7,446 nt of DNA from Chloroflexota bacterium (GTDB lineage Bacteria > Chloroflexota > Limnocylindria > Limnocylindrales > CSP1-4), in the NCBI GenBank assembly GCA_016875645.1, contig VGPE01000138.1, forward strand, positions 1 through 7,446. The letters run 5' to 3'. Position numbers and translations under genes: made by a program. Numbering within the stretch: position 1 is the stretch's first letter; each line of letters begins with the position of its first letter. The notes beneath the pieces were generated by a model. It did no database searches. It was not told the DNA's origin and was given only the letters and a program-made list of their open reading frames with translations. Of the stretch, positions 1 through 5,618 are shown one piece after another.

Positions 1-1
1 G

Positions 2-61
2 CCGCCGGCCGAGTTCGAGGCCGCCTACCATCAGCTACGCGCGACCACCGAGGCCGCGTGA
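2..61 (+). CDS. IS3-family transposase (OrfB), last 19 residues only
   Basis: Reading from base 2 gives a 19-residue tail, PPAEFEAAYHQLRATTEAA, then TGA at 59-61. The P-x-E-(F/Y)-E-A-x-Y pattern near the end is characteristic of the C-terminus of IS3-family OrfB (DDE/rve integrase-fold) transposases. There it follows the catalytic glutamate region. The catalytic domain lies outside the window, so activity cannot be assessed. The call rests on this tail together with the adjacent terminal repeat; either alone would be weak. Confidence 0.65.
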   Translation, partial: PPAEFEAAYHQLRATTEAA

Positions 62-75
62 AATCCAATCACCGG

Positions 76-102
76 GGTCTCCACCAAACCCAGGGCGGTT
101 CA
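76..102. repeat. IS3-family terminal inverted repeat (right end)
   Basis: GGTCTCCACCAAACCCAGGG (76-95) followed by CGGTTCA (96-102) has the layout of an IS3-family terminal repeat: a TGAACCG outer tip (as reverse complement), a G/C-rich stretch, then a GTTTGGTGGAGAC core. The partner repeat is outside the window. The outer boundary at 102 comes from the conserved TGA...TCA tip; it is not based on a visible target duplication. Confidence 0.55.
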
Positions 103-282
103 GTGACAGCGCTCAAGTACTCGACGTACGTCGACATCGACGGTGTGGTCGGGGGCCAGGCTCCGTACATCATTCTGCACCTGGATTACGACGGGGACCT
201 CGTTCCCGACGACCTGCTCTTCTTTGAGCCGGTCTATCAGACCGCGGTCTTCTTCCCGGCGTTCCCGCAGGCGGCGCTCGTC
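103..282 (+). pseudogene. Fragment of a secreted-type hypothetical protein, cut by IS3 insertion
   Basis: Frame +1 is open directly from the IS end and encodes about 60 residues of ordinary-looking protein: a Tyr/Asp-rich, beta-strand-like stretch with APYIILHLDYDGD and DDLLFFEPVYQ. GTG at 103 could formally serve as a start, but there is no ribosome binding site. The segment reads like the interior of a longer extracellular protein whose upstream part was separated by the IS. It lacks a signal peptide and a natural end. Sensible sequence stops near 282, where homology to the HTH gene copy begins in another frame. I do not recognise a named family. The protein-like composition is seen; the interrupted-gene explanation is inference. 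Confidence 0.4.
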
Positions 283-285
283 CCT

Positions 286-944
286 CGAGGGCTACCACCG
301 CGTAGCGTTCGCCCTCGGCCTGCCCCCGCGCCTCACGCTCCTGCCGGAGCGAGCGACCGGTCCGGCTCTGGCCGCTGATCCGGTCCATTTCGCTATGGGC
401 GAGATCGAGGCCGAGCGGCTCCGGCCCGGCGGCGCTGAGCGGCGCATCGACGAGCCCTACCAGCACAAGCAATTCGCCGGCCGGGCTGACGTCCTGGCCA
501 TCGTCCACGCGCGCCGGGCGCTGCTCCACATCGAGAACCGCACCCGCTTCCCCACTGTCAAGGCTATGCCGAGAGCTACGATGCCAAACGCGCGTACCTC
601 GCCGACGAGGTTGCCCGCCGGCTTGGCTGGCTCGACGGAGTCGCCTCCATCACCCACGCGGTCGTCGCCCTGTGGTCGGCAGAGGTACTGCACGTGCTCC
701 GCCTCCGGGCGGCGACGTTCCAGTCGGTCTGCCCGGATCCGCAGGCGCCTTCGCGGCCTGGTGGGCGGGCGAGCCACCGTCGGCGGGCATCACCAGCACG
801 TTGGTCGTCTTCGACCCACTGCCGGGCGAGCGTCGCAGCCGGCGCCTATGGATCGGCATCGAGGACGCAGTGAGCCCCGGGACCGAGCCGCGCTACCGGG
901 GATACGCCGCCGCGATGGACGCCGTGCGCGCTGCCGGCCGAGCC
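286..944 (+). pseudogene. Broken paralogue of the HTH / PD-(D/E)XK-like gene at 2059-2907
   Basis: Three consecutive frames together align with residues 66-282 of the intact gene at 2059-2907. The first (286 to about 560) includes EGYHRVAFALGL, ADPVHFAMGEIEAE, RIDEPYQHKQFAGRAD and ALLHIENRTRFP. The second (about 562-740) includes YLADEVARRLG, HAVVALWSAEVLHVLRLR. The third (about 744-944) includes AFAAWWAGEPPSAG and LVVFDPLPGERRSRRLWIG, ending AVRAAGRA. Each shift is explained by loss of one base, near 556-563 and near 736-744. The helix-turn-helix part (residues 1-65) is missing and is replaced by unrelated sequence. In the best 60-residue block I count about 42 identities by eye. The homologous end at 944 has no stop, so the last frame runs on antisense through the next gene. 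Sequencing error could explain the two shifts but not the missing N-terminus. Confidence 0.8.
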
Positions 945-962
945 CAGGCGTGCGACCCGAAC

Positions 963-1562
963 CTACTCGCAGCCAATCCCGTCGCCATCCCTGTCGAGCC
1001 GATACGGATCCGAACCCGTAACTCGAACGGGGGCCTTGCCCATCGCGCGCACATCGGCGCAGTCCAGGTCATCCACGATCGGCAGGCAGGGGCTGTAGCC
1101 CGCCTGGCAGTTGGACGGCGTCGCTGGTGAAACGCTGACCCCAGGTAGGCTGACCGTCGCGAATGAAGCGCAAGTTGACCGCGACCCGAGCGTGAGCTTG
1201 ACGGCGACGCGCGAGCCACACATACGCTCCGCAACCGATTCGGAGACCGAGTATGTCCGCGTCGCTCGTCCGCCGCTGGGGACGCGCAGTCCGGCGAGCG
1301 TCACGATCTTCGTCGAAAGCGAGGCACGAGTGCCCTTGTAGAGAGCAACCGTCCACGTTCCGGCGGTCATTGACTTGACGCTGAGGGCGACCGACGCCGT
1401 CCTATTTGTGTAGATCGACAATGTGGCCGTGCCGCGACTCGCCGAGAACGAGGCGTTGTAGGACCGGTGGAGCGTTGCCGCGGACGTCTCAGCAGCGAAC
1501 GCAAGCGCCAGCAAACAGGTCAGGGTGAGTGTCAACGCCCGCATCCGCCGCAAGGGTCCCAT
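963..1562 (-). CDS. Secreted protein with C-terminal Excalibur domain (199 aa)
   Basis: A 199-residue exported protein. The chosen ATG at 1562 gives MGPLRRMRAL and then a hydrophobic stretch (about residues 9-24) ending in a typical signal-peptidase site near ETSAA. A second ATG at 1544 is also possible. The ORF is open further upstream to 1745, but that extension overlaps the divergent gene and looks noncoding. Residues 30-150 are Ser/Thr/Val-rich and beta-strand-like with two cysteines (C115, C131) that may pair. Residues 152-199 form an Excalibur-type domain: four cysteines (152, 159, 168, 198), the pattern D-L-D-C-A-D-V, and the terminal DRDGDGIGCE loop, a calcium-binding-like motif at 190-199. 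It probably acts outside the membrane; the function is unknown. It is convergent with the broken HTH copy (18-base gap) and divergent from the gene at 1632, which has the same domain. Confidence 0.8.
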   Translation of the reverse strand: MGPLRRMRALTLTLTCLLALAFAAETSAATLHRSYNASFSASRGTATLSIYTNRTASVALSVKSMTAGTWTVALYKGTRASLSTKIVTLAGLRVPSGGRATRTYSVSESVAERMCGSRVAVKLTLGSRSTCASFATVSLPGVSVSPATPSNCQAGYSPCLPIVDDLDCADVRAMGKAPVRVTGSDPYRLDRDGDGIGCE

Positions 1563-1596
1563 CCGTCCGCGGTCGCACCAGCTAGGCTCGCGCACG

Positions 1597-1625
1597 ATGA
1601 TGCCGATTCTGGGGGCAAGTAACAA
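1597..1625 (-). promoter_or_regulatory. Candidate promoter for the 963-1562 gene
   Basis: On the minus strand, TTGTTA (1620-1625) and CATCAT (1597-1602) are separated by exactly 17 bases. Each matches the sigma-70 consensus at four of six positions. Transcription would start near 1590, about 28 bases before the ATG at 1562. The site lies in the 69-base gap between the two divergent Excalibur genes, where a promoter is expected. Consensus strength is moderate and the housekeeping promoter of this lineage is not known to me. Confidence 0.3.
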
Positions 1626-1631
1626 GGGCCA

Positions 1632-1982
1632 TTGTCGAATTCGGTGATCGAAGTCGGTCGGCTGCCGGCCGTGCTGCTCGCCTGCGCCCTGCTGCTGGCG
1701 GGAACCGTCGCGGTCCTCGATGCCCAGCGTGCAACGCGGGAACAAGGCCTCGGACTCTGGGGCACCCCGCCATCCGCGGTTCCGACGTCCAGTCCGTCCT
1801 CAGTCGACCCGGCCTCGCCGTCAAGAAGCGGCTGTGACCCGGCGTATCCGACGGTCTGCATCCGGCCGTCGACGCCTGATCTCGACTGCGGGGACCTGAT
1901 CTACCGCCGCTTCGTCGTACTCCCGCCCGATCCGCACCGGTTCGATGACGATGGAGACGGCATCGGCTGCGAGTCTCGCTGA
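1632..1982 (+). CDS. Small exported or anchored protein with Excalibur domain (116 aa)
   Basis: A 116-residue protein with an N-terminal hydrophobic segment (about residues 11-30, AVLLACALLLAGTVAVL) that could be a signal peptide or a single membrane anchor. It is followed by a Pro/Ser-rich linker (about 44-67) and a C-terminal Excalibur-type domain. That domain has four cysteines (68, 76, 86, 113), T-P-D-L-D-C-G-D and a terminal DDDGDGIGCE loop (105-114). The start is uncertain: TTG at 1632 is the first possible start after an in-frame TAA at 1620-1622, while GTG at 1644 would still keep the hydrophobic segment. The only AG-rich stretch, AAGGG at 1624-1628, fits neither well. It is divergent from the 963-1562 gene, shares its C-terminal domain but not its middle part, and is convergent with the HTH gene at 2059. 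Biochemical role unknown. Confidence 0.75.
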   Translation: MSNSVIEVGRLPAVLLACALLLAGTVAVLDAQRATREQGLGLWGTPPSAVPTSSPSSVDPASPSRSGCDPAYPTVCIRPSTPDLDCGDLIYRRFVVLPPDPHRFDDDGDGIGCESR

Positions 1983-2013
1983 CAGGCCCGTAATTCATCT
2001 CGCCACGGCACGA

Positions 2014-2026
2014 GGGCCACGGGCCC
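2014..2026. terminator. Short hairpin between convergent genes, possible weak terminator
   Basis: GGGCC-ACG-GGCCC forms a five-base-pair all-GC stem with a three-base loop, 32 bases after the stop of the Excalibur gene and 33 bases before the stop of the convergent HTH gene. There is no T-tract on either side and the stem is short, so this is only a positional candidate for a bidirectional terminator. Confidence 0.2.
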
Positions 2027-2058
2027 CGGCCGGCTGACGCATTGTCGCTACTCCGCGT

Positions 2059-2907
2059 TCAGGCGCGACCGGCGCGGCGCAGCGCACCGAGCGCATCGGC
2101 GTAGTCGCGGTACCTGGGCTCCCCGCGGACCACGTCCTCAAGGCCGATCCAGCGCCGCCGCGACCGGCGCCCGCCGGGCAGGGGATCGAATACCACGATT
2201 GACGTGCGGGTCCCAGCCGTCGGGGGTTGCCCCTGCCACCAGCCGGCGAACGATCCAGGGTCATCAGGCGCGATCGCCCGGAACGACGCGCCCCTGAGGC
2301 GAAGGACGTGCAGCACTTCTGCCGACCAGAGCGCGACCACCACGTGCGTGACGCTCGTGAAGCTGCGGACACCGAAGCGCGGCGCCAGCTCATCGGCGAG
2401 ATACCGGCACTTCGCGTTGAAGGACCCGGCGAACCCCTGCACGTCCGGGAAGCGTGTCCGATTCTCGATGTGCAACAGGGCCGACGTCGCTGGAGCGAAC
2501 GCCACGAGGTCGGCACGACCCGCGAACTGGTAGTGCTGGTACGGCTCGTCGATCCTGACCAGGACCGGGGGGATGCCGAGTTGCTCCGCCTCGATCTCGC
2601 CCATCGCCGAGTGAACCGGGTCCACGGCCCTCGCGGCAGTGGCAGCCTGATCGCCCAGGAGTGTGAATCGTGGCTGGAGGTTGAGGGCGAGGGCAAGACG
2701 GACGTAGCCTTCCGGCATCGTCGGCTTGCCAGACTCGACGCCATGCACCATTGACACCGACAGCCCCACACGTTCGGCGAGGGTGGCCAGGGTCCAGCCG
2801 CGGCGGACGCGGGCATCGCGGATCTCGCGCCCCAGTTCGGAGCAGAGCCGCACCGCTGTGGCCTGGAAGCGCGGGGGCGCGGCTCGAGACGGTCTGTGGG
2901 GCGACAT
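2059..2907 (-). CDS. XRE-type HTH protein with PD-(D/E)XK-like C-terminal domain (282 aa)
   Basis: Residues about 22-65 form a helix-turn-helix of the XRE/Cro type, with R-x-x-R-x-x-R-G-W-T-L-A-x-L-A-E-R-V-G-L-S and then SMVHGVESGK, the usual recognition-helix pattern. Residues 66-282 form a separate domain that is well conserved in the broken copy at 286-944. Its most invariant part is RIDEPYQHYQFAGRADLV (118-135) and LLHIENRTRFP (144-154). The order G-R-x-D (D133), about 14 residues, then I-E-x-R (E148, R150) resembles the D ... E-x-K core of PD-(D/E)XK nucleases with Arg for Lys. That assignment is my inference, and catalysis is doubtful without the lysine. ATG at 2907 is the first start after an in-frame stop near 2947-2949. 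It is preceded by GGGGA with almost no spacing, so translation signals are weak. Convergent with the Excalibur gene at 1632. It could be a self-regulating DNA-binding protein or part of a toxin-antitoxin-like or defence module; no partner toxin is visible. Confidence 0.75.
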   Translation of the reverse strand: MSPHRPSRAAPPRFQATAVRLCSELGREIRDARVRRGWTLATLAERVGLSVSMVHGVESGKPTMPEGYVRLALALNLQPRFTLLGDQAATAARAVDPVHSAMGEIEAEQLGIPPVLVRIDEPYQHYQFAGRADLVAFAPATSALLHIENRTRFPDVQGFAGSFNAKCRYLADELAPRFGVRSFTSVTHVVVALWSAEVLHVLRLRGASFRAIAPDDPGSFAGWWQGQPPTAGTRTSIVVFDPLPGGRRSRRRWIGLEDVVRGEPRYRDYADALGALRRAGRA

Positions 2908-2919
2908 TCCCCGCCATGA

Positions 2920-3042
2920 GTGAACAGCACGGCCCTTATCGCGGGCTTAGCGGCCGACGAACTCGTCCATCTGGCGCTGTTGGGCCGTCGCTTTCCGGTG
3001 AGAGTGGAAATCGGCGATGCAATGGGCGGCGACGCCGTGTGA
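2920..3042 (+). CDS. Possible 40-residue ORF, unrecognised
   Basis: GTG at 2920 opens a 40-codon frame ending TGA at 3040-3042. It immediately follows an in-frame TGA at 2917-2919 and lies head-to-head with the HTH gene. The peptide (ADELVHLALLGRRFPVRVEI near the middle) has protein-like composition, with alternating hydrophobic and charged residues. There is no ribosome binding site, and the ORF runs into the first copy of the direct repeat at 2999. It may be a real micro-protein, the tail of a decayed gene, or chance. Confidence 0.2.
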   Translation: MNSTALIAGLAADELVHLALLGRRFPVRVEIGDAMGGDAV

Positions 3043-3089
3043 TCGACCGGCGATGGCTGCTCACATTCGCTGAGAGCGGAAACCGGCGA
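2999..3089. repeat. Two 19-base direct repeats 72 bases apart, possible IS21-like end
   Basis: TGAGAGTGGAAATCGGCGA (2999-3017) and TGAGAGCGGAAACCGGCGA (3071-3089) match at 17 of 19 positions. In reverse complement each reads TCGCCG(A/G)TTTCC(A/G)CTCTCA, which resembles the multiple terminal repeats of IS21-family elements. No istA or istB coding sequence is seen in the window, so this would be a solo end or remnant. The 72-base period is a multiple of three and one frame reads ESGNRR twice, so a coding origin cannot be excluded. The repeats are seen directly; the IS21 origin is from memory of such ends. Confidence 0.45.
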
Positions 3090-3123
3090 CCGAGGGCGCG
3101 GACGCATGAGCCGACGGACGACG

Positions 3124-3150
3124 GAACCGACAGAACCGACAGAACCGACG
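3124..3150. repeat. Three-copy 9-base tandem repeat
   Basis: GAACCGACA occurs at 3124-3132 and 3133-3141, followed by GAACCGACG at 3142-3150. In one plus-strand frame it encodes a Thr-Glu-Pro triplet repeat inside a 53-codon ORF. In the MoxR frame it encodes G-T-D-R-T-D-R-T-D, which shows that frame is noncoding here. It could expand or contract by slippage. Confidence 0.8.
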
Positions 3151-3289
3151 CGCCGTCTCGCGGAACGTCCCAGGGCCGTCGCAATCTCATTCGGGGAACC
3201 AGACGTACTATTCGGCAACTGCTGCACGGCCCGGCTCACCCCGCGGCCTCCGTCACCCCGGGCGTGACCCCTCGCGGGAGCGCCGCCGC

Positions 3290-3294
3290 GAGGA
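3290..3294 (+). promoter_or_regulatory. Ribosome binding site of the MoxR gene
   Basis: GAGGA lies eight bases before ATG at 3303. It decides the start, because the same frame stays open for 550 bases upstream and would otherwise invite a much longer, wrong protein. Confidence 0.6.
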
Positions 3295-3302
3295 CGATCG
3301 CC

Positions 3303-4313
<1,011 letters not shown>

Positions 4314-4370
4314 CGGATTGCGCGGGAGGCCCGGAGACCAGCTGACGACGGCGATGCGAGTGCCCGCCCG

Positions 4371-5618
4371 ATGATCCGCAAGCTGCAGGTGCTGCTGATC
4401 GCGGCGATCCTGCTGATCGCCGCGTTCTCGACCGGGCTGCCGTTCCTGTTCTACCTCGTCTACCTCGGTGTGCTGGTCATCGGGGGCTCGTACGTGGTGA
4501 CACGGTTGGCCCTCATCAATCTCGAAGCCGGCTACGCCGTCAGCCAGCTGTTCGGCCACGTGGGCGACCAGTTGCGCATCACGTACACGCTGCGCAACAC
4601 AGGGCTCCTTCCAAAGCCGTGGCTCGAGGTGCACAACCCGACCACGCTGCCCTCGGGCCTGCCCGGACGGGCCCTGTCCCTCGGCTCACGCCAGGAGCGA
4701 TCGTTCCAGGTCAAGGTGCCGATGTCCCGGCGTGGCGCATTCCGGATCGAGCCGCTGCAGATCCGCTCGGACGACCCCTTCGGGTTCTTCGAGGTCACGG
4801 CGACCGTCGGCCAGGGCGTGTCCCTAGTCGTCTATCCGCGGGTCGAGCGGCTGCCGTTCTGGAAGCTGCCGTCGGCCATGGTCGAAGGCAGCAAGTCGTC
4901 GCGCGAGCGCACGATGCAGACGACGCCACTTGCGACCACGGTCCGACCCTGGGCGCCCGGCGACAGCTTCAACCGGATCCACTGGCCGTCGACCGCCCGT
5001 CAGGGCGATACCCAGGTCAAGGAATTCGAGCTTGAACAGACGGCCGACGCTTGGCTCTTTCTCGACCTCGACGCTGCCGTGCAGGCAGGCGAAGGCGACG
5101 AATCCACCGTCGAGGTGGCCGTCCGCGCGGCCGCGTCGATCGCCGACCGGGCGCTCCTCGAGAACCGCGCCGTGGGCCTCACCGCCAGCGGCCACCGCAT
5201 GCTGGTCCTGCCGGCCGACCGTGGTACGCGCCAGCAACTCAAGGTGCTCCAGGCGCTCGCCGCCGTCGAGGGCGACGGTCGCACGCCGCTCACGGAGATG
5301 CTGGTGCAGGGGCTGCCGCGCATGCGGCGCGGCATGACGGCCGTGATCATCACGCCGTCTGTGGATCGCGCCTGGGTCCGGCCGCTCGCGTCGCTGCGTC
5401 CACGAGGCGTCGCGTCCGTCGTGCTCTGGCTCGATGCTCTGAGCTTCGCGCAGGCGGCCGTCGGCGCCGTCACCGATCCCGAGGACCTGAGTCCGGCGGC
5501 GCTGGGCGTGCCGGACGCGCAGCAGGCGCGCGCCATCCGTCACGCGCTCGCCGAGTACGACGTTCGAACCCACATCTTGCGGGCGGGCAGCCGGCTCGTT
5601 GAGGTGCTCACCCGATGA
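4371..5618 (+). CDS. DUF58 domain membrane protein (415 aa)
   Basis: Two adjacent hydrophobic segments (about residues 7-24 and 25-43) anchor the N-terminus. A beta-rich region follows (about 55-155), with the family's S-D-P-F-G-hydrophobic motif as SDDPFGFF (133-140). The DUF58 signature is VRPWAPGDSFNRIHWPSTAR (191-210), leading into Q-x-K-E-F-E. The rest (about 225-400) has the strand and helix pattern of a von Willebrand factor A-like fold, as DUF58 proteins usually have: LFLDLD near 230 and a TAVIITPS strand near 330. ATG at 4371 is chosen because it directly precedes the first membrane segment; its ribosome binding site is poor. The stop overlaps the next start (ATGA at 5615-5618), indicating translational coupling. 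DUF58 proteins are typical MoxR partners; the molecular role is not settled. Confidence 0.92.
   Translation: MIRKLQVLLIAAILLIAAFSTGLPFLFYLVYLGVLVIGGSYVVTRLALINLEAGYAVSQLFGHVGDQLRITYTLRNTGLLPKPWLEVHNPTTLPSGLPGRALSLGSRQERSFQVKVPMSRRGAFRIEPLQIRSDDPFGFFEVTATVGQGVSLVVYPRVERLPFWKLPSAMVEGSKSSRERTMQTTPLATTVRPWAPGDSFNRIHWPSTARQGDTQVKEFELEQTADAWLFLDLDAAVQAGEGDESTVEVAVRAAASIADRALLENRAVGLTASGHRMLVLPADRGTRQQLKVLQALAAVEGDGRTPLTEMLVQGLPRMRRGMTAVIITPSVDRAWVRPLASLRPRGVASVVLWLDALSFAQAAVGAVTDPEDLSPAALGVPDAQQARAIRHALAEYDVRTHILRAGSRLVEVLTR

Larger units (their letters stand above)
1..102 (+). mobile_element. Right end of an IS3-family insertion sequence
   Basis: The first 102 bases look like the 3' end of an IS3-family element. 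A transposase tail stops at 59-61, then about 40 noncoding bases finish in a terminal inverted repeat ending ...GGCGGTTCA at 102. Read from outside, the end is TGAACCGCCC, which matches the TGAACCGCCCC-type tips I know from IS3-family elements of high-GC bacteria. The rest of the element lies left of the window, so its completeness and its target-site duplication cannot be judged. The element abuts a fragment of another reading frame at 103, so it probably interrupted a gene there. Confidence 0.7.
2908..3302. other. 395-base stretch without a convincing gene; repeats and element remnant
   Basis: This lies between the divergent HTH gene and the MoxR operon. Besides the direct repeats at 2999-3089 and the tandem repeat at 3124-3150, it holds the doubtful 40-codon ORF at 2920. 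It also holds a 53-codon ORF at 3106-3267 (MSRRTTEPTEPTEPTRR...) with a fair ribosome binding site GAGGG at 3092-3096. The frame of the MoxR gene is open all the way back to 2751, but that part is Arg/Gly-rich shadow sequence. The promoters of the HTH gene and of the MoxR operon should lie here; I found no convincing -35/-10 pair. Confidence 0.5.

Noticed and set aside
945..1130. Continuation of the broken HTH copy's last frame to 1130
   Set aside because: Homology to the intact paralogue ends at 944. Beyond that the frame is antisense to the Excalibur gene.
1563..1745. Upstream extension of the minus-strand Excalibur gene to an ATG at 1745
   Set aside because: It would bury the signal peptide inside the protein and overlap the divergent gene at 1632. 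The start at 1562 puts the signal peptide at the N-terminus.
2999..3150. CRISPR array
   Set aside because: There are only two imperfect 19-base repeats and one short tandem repeat, with no regular spacer pattern and no cas genes.
3206..3211. TACTAT as a -10 box for the MoxR operon
   Set aside because: No acceptable -35 element lies 16-18 bases upstream, so the hexamer alone is not enough.
2751..3302. N-terminal extension of the MoxR frame back to 2751
   Set aside because: The extension is Arg/Gly-rich, overlaps the HTH gene antisense and crosses a tandem repeat. The family N-terminus and a good ribosome binding site place the start at 3303.
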